Source of the DNA: Kocuria tytonis
GTDB lineage: Bacteria; Actinomycetota; Actinomycetes; Actinomycetales; Micrococcaceae
Assembly: GCF_003226895.2 (NCBI RefSeq)
Contig: NZ_PNJG02000001.1
Location: forward strand, 558,001-622,000
DNA length: 64,000 nucleotides
Reading direction: 5' to 3'
The position numbers and the translations under genes were made by a program. The notes under the pieces were generated by a model. The model ran no database searches. It saw only the letters and a program-made list of their open reading frames with translations, and was not told the DNA's origin. Below are positions 1-7,806 of this stretch, in pieces. Positions within the stretch are counted from its first letter, which is position 1. Each line of letters begins with the position of its first letter.

Positions 1-235
1 CCTGCCCGATCACGTACTCCTGGAGGTGGTCGTAGATCTGCTGCGGGCGGGGGAGCTCCGTCTGGTCCGTCTCCGCGACCTCGGTGAGCTCCTCCTCGAT
101 GATCTCGTTGCACAGCTCGATGCACTCGTCGCAGATGTAGACGCGCGGGCCCGCGATGAGCTTGCGCACCTGTTTCTGGCTCTTGCCACAGAAGGAGCAT
201 TTGAGCAGGTCAACGCTCTCTCCGATGCGCGCCAT
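1..235 (-). CDS. clpX: ATP-dependent Clp protease ATP-binding subunit ClpX (N-terminal part, cut by window edge)
   Basis: Only the first 78 codons are inside the window; the rest lies to the left of base 1. The visible protein starts [20 protein letters not shown] and carries the ClpX N-terminal zinc-binding domain, with the four-cysteine set at C13, C16, C35 and C38, followed by the start of the linker into the AAA+ module ([11 protein letters not shown]). ClpX unfolds substrates and feeds them to the ClpP chamber. The ATG at 235 has GTGAGG about 8 bases upstream on the minus strand. It lies downstream of clpP2 on the same strand, as in most actinobacteria. The zinc domain distinguishes it from other AAA+ unfoldases. 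Confidence 0.95.
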   Translation of the reverse strand, partial: MARIGESVDLLKCSFCGKSQKQVRKLIAGPRVYICDECIELCNEIIEEELTEVAETDQTELPRPQQIYDHLQEYVIGQ

Positions 236-383
236 GTGTCAGCCTCACAGTTCGTCGTGGCAGATTCTGGGACCACTCTAGGCGAGCGGATCACGGGGCG
301 CCCAATCTCCTCCGGACGCATGACGGCCACGGAGCGAGCCGTCTGCTCGCGCCGTGGCCGTGCGTGTGGAACCCGCCGGTGTG

Positions 384-1046
384 TCAGGCCTGGGTGACCG
401 TGGAGGGCTTGTTGATCTTGCGGGAGTCCAGGACCTGGTCGATGATCCCGTACTCCTGGGCCTCCTTGGCGGTGAGGATCTTGTCGCGCTCGATGTCGCG
501 GTTGATCTCGTCCACGCTCTTGTCCGTGTGCAGGGCCATGGTCTCCTCGAGCCACGTGCGCATGCGCATGATCTCGTTGGCCTGGATCTCGATGTCCGAG
601 GCCTGCCCGCCACCCTGGCCCTCCATGGCGGGCTGGTGGATGAGCACGCGGGCGTTGGGCAGCGCCAGGCGCTTGCCCGGGGTGCCGCCGGCGAGCAGCA
701 CCGAGGCCGCGGAGGCCGCCTGACCCAGGCACACGGTCTGGATCTCGGGGCGGATGTACTGCATGGTGTCGTAGATGGCCGTCATGGCCGTGAACGAGCC
801 GCCCGGGGAGTTGATGTACATGGTGATGTCCCGGTCCGGGTCCTGGGACTCGAGCACGAGCAGCTGCGCCATGATGTCGTCCGCGGAGGTGTCGTCCACC
901 TGGACGCCCAGGAAGATGATGCGGTCCTCGAACAGCTTGGTGTACGGGTTCTGGCGGCGGTAGCCGTAGGGCGTGCGTTCCTCGAAGTCGGGGATCACGT
1001 AGCGGCTGGTGGGCAGCTGCGGTGCGGTGGCGTGAGGGAGGTTCAT
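384..1046 (-). CDS. clpP2: ATP-dependent Clp protease proteolytic subunit ClpP2
   Basis: A 220-residue ClpP serine peptidase, the second of two tandem ClpP genes. I start it at the ATG at 1046 (MNLPHATAPQLP); the longer open frame upstream runs through clpP1 and is not real. The catalytic Ser is in the GQAASAASVL segment, the His in IHQPAMEG, and the acid in the NRDIERDK region. Actinobacteria normally form a mixed ClpP1P2 tetradecamer that docks ClpX or ClpC through ClpP2. It lies 50 bp after clpP1 and about 150 bp before clpX, so the three probably form one operon. Length is normal for the family. Confidence 0.95.
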   Translation of the reverse strand: MNLPHATAPQLPTSRYVIPDFEERTPYGYRRQNPYTKLFEDRIIFLGVQVDDTSADDIMAQLLVLESQDPDRDITMYINSPGGSFTAMTAIYDTMQYIRPEIQTVCLGQAASAASVLLAGGTPGKRLALPNARVLIHQPAMEGQGGGQASDIEIQANEIMRMRTWLEETMALHTDKSVDEINRDIERDKILTAKEAQEYGIIDQVLDSRKINKPSTVTQA

Positions 1047-1096
1047 TGATCCGTCCTGAGAAGTCTGTGGGTGTGTCGTGGCGGCGCGGACGCGGA

Positions 1097-1750
1097 CTAC
1101 TGGGAGTCCTTCATGGTCCCGCCGCCACCGGTCACGTTGCCGGCGGACTGCGCGATGTGGTCGAAGAAGCCGTACTCCAGGGCGCGCTGGGCGTCGAACC
1201 AGTTGTCGCGGTCGTTGTCGCGCAGGATGGTCTCGAGGGTCTGCCCGGTCTGCTCGGCGGTGAGCTCGGCGAGGCGCTGCTTCATGGAGAGGATCAGCTC
1301 GGCCTGCACGCGGATGTCCGAGGCCGTGCCGCCCATGCCGCCCGAGGGCTGGTGCATCAGGATCCGGGCGTTGGGGGTCGCGTAGCGCTTGCCCCTGGTG
1401 CCGGAGGACAGCAGGAACTGGCCCATGGAGGCGGCCAGGCCGGTGGCCACGGTCACCACGTCGTTGGGGATCAGCTGCATGGTGTCGTAGATGGCCATGC
1501 CGGCGGTCACGGAGCCGCCCGGGGAGTTGATGTAGAGGTAGATGTCCGCCTCGGGGTCCTCGGCGGAGAGCAGCAGCATCTGGGAGCAGATGAGGTTGGC
1601 GTTGGTGTCCTTCACCTCGGAGCCCAGCCAGATGATGCGCTCCTTGAGCAGGCGGTTGTAGACGTAGTCGTCCTGACCACCCGGTGCCATGTCCTCCATA
1701 CGCGGAGTGGCCGGTGCGGCACCGTACGGCTGAATGGGAGTGGAGGTCAT
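1097..1750 (-). CDS. clpP1: ATP-dependent Clp protease proteolytic subunit ClpP1
   Basis: A 217-residue ClpP paralogue. The chosen start is the ATG at 1750 ([13 protein letters not shown]), which has AAAGAGGG just upstream; a 16-codon in-frame extension to 1798 has no family support. The Ser nucleophile is in [14 protein letters not shown], the His in [11 protein letters not shown], and the Asp in RDNDRDNW. With ClpP2 it forms the hetero-tetradecameric protease. The proprotein tail ends in a glycine-rich stretch ([12 protein letters not shown]). It follows tig on the same strand after a 244-bp gap that holds a hairpin, so it is probably transcribed from its own promoter. Confidence 0.95.
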   Translation of the reverse strand: MTSTPIQPYGAAPATPRMEDMAPGGQDDYVYNRLLKERIIWLGSEVKDTNANLICSQMLLLSAEDPEADIYLYINSPGGSVTAGMAIYDTMQLIPNDVVTVATGLAASMGQFLLSSGTRGKRYATPNARILMHQPSGGMGGTASDIRVQAELILSMKQRLAELTAEQTGQTLETILRDNDRDNWFDAQRALEYGFFDHIAQSAGNVTGGGGTMKDSQ

Positions 1751-1909
1751 GAATGCCCTCTTTCTTCTGGACGGGAACCGGGCGAGCGATCGGCGCACCC
1801 GGCCCCATGAACACTTTCTGTCTCAGAAGCGTAGTGGCCGGTCCCGGCACGCGCGGCCGGGGATGCCGCCTGTTCGCTCGCGGCGCATGGTCGCATGCGG
1901 ACGGCGAAA

Positions 1910-1947
1910 CACCGCGGCCGCCCCGTTCCGACGGGGCAGCCGCGGTG
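1910..1947 (-). terminator. Hairpin terminator downstream of tig
   Basis: Two nested GC-rich stems: an outer caccgcggc (1910-1918) pairs with gccgcggtg (1939-1947), and an inner gccccgt pairs with acggggc. It sits 48 bp past the tig stop and before clpP1. On the minus strand it is followed by only three T residues, so it is a weak intrinsic terminator or an attenuator and not a classic one. Confidence 0.6.
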
Positions 1948-1994
1948 CTCTCACGACAGTCTCGACGGCGCCCGCACGGGGCGGGCGCCGGGTG

Positions 1995-3332
1995 TCACTC
2001 GGCCTCGGCGACCTCGGTCTCGGCGGAGTCCTCGCCCGGGGTCCCCACGAAGGAGGAGAGGTCCACGGTCTGGCCGTTGGAGTCGGTGACGGTGGCGGTC
2101 TCCAGGACCTTGGCGAGCGCCTTGCGGCGACGGACCTCGCCCACCATCATCCCGGCCTGGCCGGAGCCGTCGAGCATCTGCGCGAACTGGTTCGGGTCCA
2201 TGCCGTACTGCTGGGACATGTTGATGATGTAGTCGATCAGCTCGGACTGCTCCACGCCGACCTCCTCGGCCTCGGCCACGGCGTCGAGGATGATCTCGTT
2301 GCGGAACGCGGTCTCCGCGTTCTTGCGGACCTCGGCGCGGTGCTCCTCGGTGTCGTGGCCCGGCTCCGCGGAGGCCTGGGCCTGCTCGGAGTCGAAGTGC
2401 TGGGCGATCTGGTCCTCGATGACCTTCTCGGGCACGGGGACCTCGATGAGCTCCACGAGCTTGTCCAGCACCTTGTCACGGGCCTCGATGCCCTGCTCCA
2501 CCACGGCGGACTCGGCGGCCTGCTTCTTCAGGTCCTCCTTGAGCTCGGCAATGGTGTCGAACTCGGAGGCCAGCTGGGCGAACTCGTCGTCGGCCTCGGG
2601 CAGCTCGCGCTCCTTGACCGCGGTGACCTTGACCTTCACGGTGGCCTCGGCGCCGGAGTGCTCGCCACCGGCCAGCGTGGTCTCGAACGTGGCGTCCTCA
2701 CCGGCGGAGAGACCGGTCACGGCCTCGTCGATGCCCTCGAGCATGGTTCCGGAGCCCACCTCGTAGGAGAGGTCGTTGGCGGCGTCGACCTCGTCGCCGG
2801 CCACCAGCGCCTGCAGGTCCAGGGTCACGTGGTCGCCCTCTGCGGCGGGGCGGTCCACGGTCTTGAGGGTGCCGAAGCGGGCACGCAGCTCGTCCAGGGC
2901 CTTCTGCTCGTCCTCGGCGGTGGCCTCGCGGGCCTCCACCTGGACCTCCAGGCCCTTGTAGTCGGGCAGCTCGATCTCGGGGCGGATGGCCACGGAGATC
3001 GCCACCTTGGTGTCCGCCTCGCGGTCGTTCTCCTCGGGCTTGGAGAGCACCTCCACCTGCGGCTGCGACAGCGGGGTCAGCTCGTTCTCCGTGAGCGCCT
3101 GCTGGTAGAAGTTGTTCAGGCCCTCGTTCAGGGCGTTCTCCACCACGAAGTCGAAGCCCACGCGCTGATCAATGAGCTTGGAGGGGACCTTGCCCTTGCG
3201 GAAGCCCGGGATCTGGATCTGGTTGGCCAGTTCCTTGTACGTGTCCTGGACGAACGGCTTCAGATCCGCGTACGCGATGTCAATGGTGATCTTCGCCTCG
3301 GTGGGATTGAGTTTCTCGACGGCGCTCTTCAC
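1995..3332 (-). CDS. tig: Trigger factor (ribosome-associated chaperone / prolyl isomerase)
   Basis: A 445-residue trigger factor with a GTG start at 3332 ([15 protein letters not shown]). The N-terminal ribosome-binding domain contains the signature loop FRKGKVP. A central FKBP-type PPIase domain follows (roughly residues 150-250, GDHVTLDLQ), then a long charged helical chaperone domain. The C-terminal tail is acidic ([10 protein letters not shown]). Trigger factor binds ribosomal protein L23 and shelters nascent chains. It is directly upstream of clpP1P2-clpX, the usual order, and directly downstream of tRNA-Pro on the same strand. Confidence 0.97.
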   Translation of the reverse strand: MKSAVEKLNPTEAKITIDIAYADLKPFVQDTYKELANQIQIPGFRKGKVPSKLIDQRVGFDFVVENALNEGLNNFYQQALTENELTPLSQPQVEVLSKPEENDREADTKVAISVAIRPEIELPDYKGLEVQVEAREATAEDEQKALDELRARFGTLKTVDRPAAEGDHVTLDLQALVAGDEVDAANDLSYEVGSGTMLEGIDEAVTGLSAGEDATFETTLAGGEHSGAEATVKVKVTAVKERELPEADDEFAQLASEFDTIAELKEDLKKQAAESAVVEQGIEARDKVLDKLVELIEVPVPEKVIEDQIAQHFDSEQAQASAEPGHDTEEHRAEVRKNAETAFRNEIILDAVAEAEEVGVEQSELIDYIINMSQQYGMDPNQFAQMLDGSGQAGMMVGEVRRRKALAKVLETATVTDSNGQTVDLSSFVGTPGEDSAETEVAEAE

Positions 3333-3435
3333 TTCCGCTGTACTCCTGGGGTCGTTGGGTGCTTACGGCAACGGACCGAGGTCGGTCCGGTGGGTCCTCG
3401 AACGCGGCCGTGCCGGGCACGGCAACGCTCAGACG

Positions 3436-3508
3436 TCGGGGTGACAGGACTCGAACCTGCGATCTCCTGCTCCCAAAGCAGGCGCGCTAGCCACTGCGCT
3501 ACACCCCG
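3436..3508 (-). tRNA. tRNA-Pro (UGG anticodon)
   Basis: On the minus strand the acceptor arm cggggtg pairs with caccccg. The anticodon stem cctgc/gcagg encloses the loop TTTGGGA, giving anticodon TGG. The T arm is gcagg-ttcgagt-cctgt. The discriminator is A, and CCA is not encoded. It lies 103 bp upstream of tig. Confidence 0.97.
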
Positions 3509-3656
3509 TGGTCGCGTGCCCGGGAAACGAGCCGCGTTCGCTCCGCTCTCGGGCGGGACGAGGGCGCCGGACCACCTCACGGCGAGCCGACAACTGTCCA
3601 CTCTATCGTGTCGCGGGGCCACGCCCGGAATTCCCGGGTGCGCGCGTCCGGTCGGG

Positions 3657-3685
3657 TGGCACCCCCTGTGGGCCTCGTGTACTCT
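3657..3685 (+). promoter_or_regulatory. Putative promoter of tRNA-Gly
   Basis: TGGCAC (3657-3662) and TACTCT (3680-3685) are 17 bases apart, and the tRNA begins 12 bases after the second box. This is a reasonable sigma-70-type layout, inferred from spacing only. Confidence 0.4.
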
Positions 3686-3697
3686 TTTCACGTCCCC

Positions 3698-3771
3698 GGG
3701 GGCGTAGCTCAATGGTAGAGCCCCAGTCTTCCAAACTGGCTACGCGGGTTCGATTCCCGTCGCCCCCTCCA
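3698..3771 (+). tRNA. tRNA-Gly (UCC anticodon)
   Basis: The acceptor arm gggggcg pairs with cgccccc, and the 3' CCA is encoded (3769-3771). The anticodon stem ccagt/actgg encloses CTTCCAA, so the anticodon is TCC. A strong hairpin follows immediately. Confidence 0.97.
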
Positions 3772-3778
3772 GACCCTG

Positions 3779-3815
3779 AGAGAACCCCGCAGCGCCCGTC
3801 GCCGCGGGGTTCTCT
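3779..3815 (+). terminator. Terminator of tRNA-Gly
   Basis: A 12-bp perfect stem, agagaaccccgc (3779-3790) with gcggggttctct (3804-3815), starts 8 bases after the tRNA 3' end. The loop is 13 bases. Confidence 0.75.
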
Positions 3816-4433
3816 GCGTCCCGGCTCCGCTTCACGGGACAGTGTCGGGTGGACCCGGGCTCCACACCCCGCTCCGTCTTGCGGAACCGTCCCGGGCTCC
3901 ACGTCAGCCGAATCCCATGAGCCTCGCACCCCACGGCCAGCGACGCCGCACGGTCACCGCGCCGGGCCCGCCGACTGTGATGCGCATCATAACGCGGCGA
4001 GCTTCCAGCACCGGTATGCGGCGCACTTGGCGGTCTTTGGGAGATGCCTATTGCCGTCGAGCGCGATGCTGGTGCTTTGGTGTTCGCGCGGATGGGCGAG
4101 GAGTTCGTGTTTGCGACGCTCGTGCCGCCCCTACCCGGCCGCGTTCGGTGTCTGCGGGACGTCCCCACTGGTGCATTGATAACCCACGAAAGAAGCGAGG
4201 TCGCCTCTTTCAACCACCCGATTTGGTACCTCCGCGACTGCATTCTGGTGCCCGAGCGCCGACGGCACGATACGACCGGCTAGGTGCCGTGGGACCTGAC
4301 AGTCACGAACTGGCGGCCTAGCACGATCAGGTGCAGGCCGGCACCGCGCGTGGAACGGTTTTCCAGGGACGATTCCGTTGGCGTTCCAGACCTAGCTCCG
4401 GTCCCGCCCGGAAGGCCCGTCCAGCGGTCGTGC
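3816..4433. other. Gap with no supported gene, atypical composition
   Basis: This 618-bp stretch separates the tRNA-Gly terminator from the MFS gene. It is visibly less GC-rich than its surroundings, especially 4040-4260. A 79-codon open frame at 4044-4283 (plus) has no ribosome-binding site that I can see and resembles nothing I know. A 12-base direct repeat (cccgggctccac) occurs at 3854-3865 and 3891-3902. The stretch looks like decayed or foreign DNA at the edge of an accessory patch. Confidence 0.45.
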
Positions 4434-5729
4434 TCAGGTGACGGTGTCCTCCTGCCGGGCATTACGCAGTGGTGAGAACACAATGATGAGAGCGGCGAGG
4501 AAGAATACACCAGCGCCGATTCCGATCGTCAGGTGGTAGCCGAAAAACGTCAGCATCAGACCCGTCAGGAGCGCCCCGAAAAAGAACACGATGCGGTTCA
4601 CCGTTCGGATGGTGGCGTTCATCCGACCCTGGATCCCGTCGGGCACGACCGATTGACGGTAGGAGATCTCGTTGGTGTCTTCAGTGCCCATAGCGAGGCA
4701 ATACAGGAACTGTGCGGCGACGACGACGGTGAGGGCGATAGCTGTACTGCTCTGGGCCAGCGGCGTCAGCGCAAGCGTGAGCCACGGGATCACGACCAGG
4801 ATGCGCCCCAACAAGATCGATCGCCCGGCGCCCAGCCAAGAACCAGCACGGGGGGCGATCATAGCGCCGATGAAGCCGCCGACACCCCCGGCCGCCAGGG
4901 CGACGCCGAACGCCCACGCCGGGAGGGCCAGCTCACGTAAGGCGTAGACGGCGAACACGGTAGTGACGATGCTGTTGCCGAGGAACCAAACGTGGACCGA
5001 GAGCGCGAGAGGTCGCAGGGTCCGGTGTCGGTAGGTGTACTGCATCCCCTCGATGATGTCGTGCCCCACATACCGTCCCGGCGGGCGAGGCTCGGGCTTG
5101 GGCTCTTTGACCTTAATCCGCGCCTGTAGCACGGCGGCGACCACATTGACAGCCGCTTCAAACACAAACAGGAGAGGCGCCCCGATGAGGTTCAGGAGCA
5201 CACCGCCAAGTGGTGGACCGGCAGTTTGCGCCACAGTTCCGCTCTGACCGAGTCGCGCATTCGCCATCACCAGTGACCCACGTGGAACGATGCGTGGGAG
5301 CAACGGCTGCGCGGCGGAGTCGGAGAACAGCGTGAGGACCCCTAGAACAAGGATGACCGCGCCCAGAGACCAGAAGTTCAGCGCGCCCGTGAGGAGCAGC
5401 ACCGGGACCACTGCAAGCGTCACCGCGCGTCCAACGGTCGTCAGCACCAGGGTTCGTTGACGACGCCAGCGGTCCATGAGAGCGCCGACGATAAATCCCA
5501 ACACGAGATACGGTGCAACGCCGAGAGCGTTCAGGATGCTGATCTGCATTGGGGTCGCGTGCACGGTGGTGACGATGAGCACCTGGAACGCGACCCCTGC
5601 GATCGCGCCCCCGAAAGTACGGATCGTCGTAGCACTCCAGAACAACGCGAATGAAGGATGGCGGAGGACCTCCCGCGCCCGTCCGAGGGGCACTGGTGCG
5701 CTGGGAAGAACGTCGTTGTTCATGCCCAT
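4434..5729 (-). CDS. MFS transporter, EntS-like efflux family (MFS_3)
   Basis: A hydrophobic protein of about 431 residues with around 12 predicted membrane helices. The N-terminus (LRHPSFALFWSATTIRTFG) and the loop GALMDRWRRQRTLVL between helices 2 and 3 match the MFS_3 group, which includes enterobactin exporter EntS and macrolide/antibiotic exporters. It is therefore a proton-driven efflux pump of unknown substrate. I start at the ATG at 5729 (MGMNNDVLP), with the ATG at 5723 as an alternative; neither has a strong Shine-Dalgarno site. The open frame reaching back to 6038 is an artefact running antisense through a transposition-gene remnant. The codon use is less GC-biased than the neighbouring housekeeping genes, suggesting acquisition. 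No linked regulator is present. Confidence 0.85.
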   Translation of the reverse strand: MGMNNDVLPSAPVPLGRAREVLRHPSFALFWSATTIRTFGGAIAGVAFQVLIVTTVHATPMQISILNALGVAPYLVLGFIVGALMDRWRRQRTLVLTTVGRAVTLAVVPVLLLTGALNFWSLGAVILVLGVLTLFSDSAAQPLLPRIVPRGSLVMANARLGQSGTVAQTAGPPLGGVLLNLIGAPLLFVFEAAVNVVAAVLQARIKVKEPKPEPRPPGRYVGHDIIEGMQYTYRHRTLRPLALSVHVWFLGNSIVTTVFAVYALRELALPAWAFGVALAAGGVGGFIGAMIAPRAGSWLGAGRSILLGRILVVIPWLTLALTPLAQSSTAIALTVVVAAQFLYCLAMGTEDTNEISYRQSVVPDGIQGRMNATIRTVNRIVFFFGALLTGLMLTFFGYHLTIGIGAGVFFLAALIIVFSPLRNARQEDTVT

Positions 5730-5779
5730 GAGAATATCCGCGGAGTTTTCCCACGGCTGTCGCGCCTTCGCCCGTGCGG

Positions 5780-6008
5780 AAATTTTCTTGATCCTGACCC
5801 GCCACTGGAAACGCCTCAGCCGCGCACTCGACCCCAAGGCTTCACCGATGCCCAGGCCATCGTCACGATCGAACGCATCACCCAAGGCACCTTCCGCTTC
5901 CTCGAACGCATCTTCCCCCAGATCGGACGCATCCTGAAGATCAACCAACTCGACACAATCACCGTCGACGTCATCGAGGCAGCCGCCAGCACCCGCATCA
6001 CCAGCTAA
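5780..6008 (+). pseudogene. 3' remnant of a transposition ATP-binding (AAA, TniB/IstB-like) protein, frameshifted
   Basis: The last 60 or so codons before the TAA at 6006-6008 read GFTDAQAIVTIERITQGTF and continue through RFLERIFPQIGRI into an ITVDVIEAA-type end. This is the typical C-terminus of the AAA+ ATPases that accompany DDE transposases in actinobacteria. Just upstream, a different frame reads LTRHWKRLSRALDPK, the segment that normally precedes FTDAQA in the same protein. The frame changes at about 5830-5840 (near ccccaaggcttc), consistent with loss of one base. Nothing of the N-terminal Walker region is left, because the sequence upstream belongs to the MFS gene start. It is a dead insertion-element fragment. 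I rely on family memory and could not align it. Confidence 0.65.
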
Positions 6009-6090
6009 CGCCACATGTTCCCACCAGAAGCCCGCCATTCAACGGTCAACTTCACACCCGTCGACCTCCCCGAGCGTCTGGCCCCCGTGC

Positions 6091-7011
6091 TCATGCCTGA
6101 CAGCTCGGGCACCAGTACAGGCCCCGCCCGTTCAGGTCCTGCTTCAGCACCGTGGCCCCGCACCGGCGGCATGGTTGGTCTTGGCGGTGGTAGACGTAGT
6201 TGGCGTGCTCGGGCCACGCCTCGGCCTTCGGGACACCGGGGCGGTCCTCGGGGTCCGTGGTGATGATCCGCCCCAGCCGCACGCCCACGTGCATGAGCGC
6301 GACGTTCTCCTCCCACAGCCCCAGCAGGTCCTCGCGGGTGAGCGAGGTCCCGGGGGTCGTGGGGTCCACCCCGCGGCGGAAGAGGGACTCCGCGCGGAAG
6401 ATGTTGCCGATCCCCGCGACCACGTGCTGCTCCATGAGCAGCACTCCGATCGGGCGCCGGCTGCGTCCGGCGGCGGCCACGAAGGGCTCGGGATCCGCCT
6501 CCGGGTCCAGGGGGTCCGGGCCGAGCTTGGCCTCCGCGGCCCTGGCCTCGGCCGGGGTCTCCGCGGCGCACAGCGTGGGACCGCGCAGGTCCGCCCACCC
6601 GTGCTCCCCCGCAAGACGCACGCGCACCGCGCCCACGGGGGCGTCGGGGACCACGCGCCCGGCGGCGTCGTGCACCACGGGTCCCGCCGCGGAGCCGGTC
6701 TCCCGCTCCCCCAGCCGCCGCGGCGCGCCGATGGCCGACGCCGCGGCGAACGTCTCGTCCCCGGCGAAGCTCCACGCGCCGTAGATCCCCAGGTGCGAGC
6801 GCAGCACCATGACGTCCTCGGGATCGTCGGGGGACGCGAGGTCCAGGTAGAGGTGCTTGCCGTGGGCGCGCGCCCGCGTGAGGACGCGCCCGTCCAGCAG
6901 GGCGGCACCCGCGGCGAACCGGCCCTGCGGGCTGCTCACGCTCAGCCGCTGCCCCTCGAACAGGTCCGCGAGTTGACGCGCGAGGCGGTGGACGGAGTGT
7001 CCCTCGGGCAT
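6091..7011 (-). CDS. DNA glycosylase/AP lyase of the Fpg/Nei family (Nei-like)
   Basis: 306 residues. It starts MPEGHSVHRLARQL, the Nei-type N-terminus in which Pro2 is the catalytic nucleophile and Glu3 the acid. A helix-two-turn-helix follows (AGIGNIFRAESLFRRGV). The C-terminus has a zinc finger with two CxxC pairs (CRRCGA...CPSC). The HGKHLYLDL segment holds the conserved lysine. These enzymes remove oxidised bases and cleave the abasic site. The MPEGH start with His5 favours the mycobacterial Nei1/Nei2 type over MutM (MPELPEVE). The stop lies 82 bp beyond the transposon remnant. rpiB is 15 bp upstream on the same strand, so the two are probably co-transcribed. Confidence 0.92.
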   Translation of the reverse strand: MPEGHSVHRLARQLADLFEGQRLSVSSPQGRFAAGAALLDGRVLTRARAHGKHLYLDLASPDDPEDVMVLRSHLGIYGAWSFAGDETFAAASAIGAPRRLGERETGSAAGPVVHDAAGRVVPDAPVGAVRVRLAGEHGWADLRGPTLCAAETPAEARAAEAKLGPDPLDPEADPEPFVAAAGRSRRPIGVLLMEQHVVAGIGNIFRAESLFRRGVDPTTPGTSLTREDLLGLWEENVALMHVGVRLGRIITTDPEDRPGVPKAEAWPEHANYVYHRQDQPCRRCGATVLKQDLNGRGLYWCPSCQA

Positions 7012-7026
7012 GAGTGGGGCGCCCGC

Positions 7027-7539
7027 TCAGTCGCCGGAGAAGGGGCGGGGGGTGACGGCGGAGAGCTTGCCCGCGATATCCCCGGTGCGCTCGAACTCGG
7101 ACAGCTGGGCGATGCGGCGCACGTGGCGCTCGTCGCCCGAGAACGGCTCGGCCAGGAAGGTCAGCGCGAGCTCCAGGGCCTCGTCCGCCTCGTGCTGCCG
7201 CCCGCCGATGGCCATGACCTGGGCGTCGTTGTGCTCGCGGGCGAGCTTGGCGGTGTCCTGGTTCCACACCAGGGCGGCACGGATGCCCTGCACCGCGTTG
7301 GCGGCCATCTGCTCGCCGTTGCCCGAGCCGCCCAGCACGATGCCCAGGGAGTCCAGGCCGTTCGCGCGGTCCTCCCGCACGCCCATGGCGGCGCTGATGC
7401 AGAACGCGGGGTAGTCGTCCGCGGCGTCGTACTCCACCGGCCCGTGGTCGATCATCTCGTAGCCGCGCCCGGTGAGCTCCGCCATCAGGTGGTGGGACAG
7501 CTCGAGGCCGGCGTGGTCGGTGGCGATGTGCACGCGCAT
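7027..7539 (-). CDS. rpiB: Ribose-5-phosphate isomerase B
   Basis: 170 residues of the RpiB/LacAB family, starting MRVHIATDHAGLELSHHL. The anion hole is in LGGSGNGEQMAANAVQGIRAALVW, and an arginine/histidine-containing C-terminal helix follows. It interconverts ribose-5-phosphate and ribulose-5-phosphate in the pentose phosphate pathway. The Cys of the E. coli enzyme is replaced by Ser in GSGNGE, as is usual in actinobacterial RpiB. It is the first gene of a two-gene minus-strand unit with the Nei-like glycosylase. Confidence 0.93.
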   Translation of the reverse strand: MRVHIATDHAGLELSHHLMAELTGRGYEMIDHGPVEYDAADDYPAFCISAAMGVREDRANGLDSLGIVLGGSGNGEQMAANAVQGIRAALVWNQDTAKLAREHNDAQVMAIGGRQHEADEALELALTFLAEPFSGDERHVRRIAQLSEFERTGDIAGKLSAVTPRPFSGD

Positions 7540-7744
7540 GGGTGTCAGCAGCTCCTAGCTGGGGAGGGCGGCGTGCCGTGCGGCAGCCGCGGGGTCGATG
7601 CGTGCCCCCACTGTATCGCCGCCCCGGAGGGGTGGGGACGCCCGGCGCCCGGGGCGCCGTCGTCCGCGCCCCGGGCGCTCCGCCGCGCCGTCCCGCGCGG
7701 GGGACGACGCACTGCGCGGGTGACGCGGAGGTGCTTGCGGTGAC

Positions 7745-7753
7745 TGTCATAAT
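7745..7753 (+). promoter_or_regulatory. Putative extended -10 promoter for pepN
   Basis: TGTCATAAT (TGn followed by CATAAT) lies 53 bases before the pepN GTG, with no convincing -35 element at 17 bases. This fits an extended -10 promoter with a leader of about 45 bases. Confidence 0.35.
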
Positions 7754-7806
7754 GGCTGGATGCGTCGCGTGCGCATGGACTTGTCGTCGAGGAGAGGAAC
7801 GCCGTC

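Noticed and set aside
4044-4283. 79-codon plus-strand frame in the gap before the MFS gene
   Set aside because: There is no ribosome-binding site, family resemblance or neighbour support; it is kept only as a note in the gap description.
3698-6090. Island integrated at tRNA-Gly with a duplicated tRNA 3' end as attachment site
   Set aside because: I looked for a copy of the tRNA-Gly 3' segment near 6000-6100 and found none, and no integrase gene is present.
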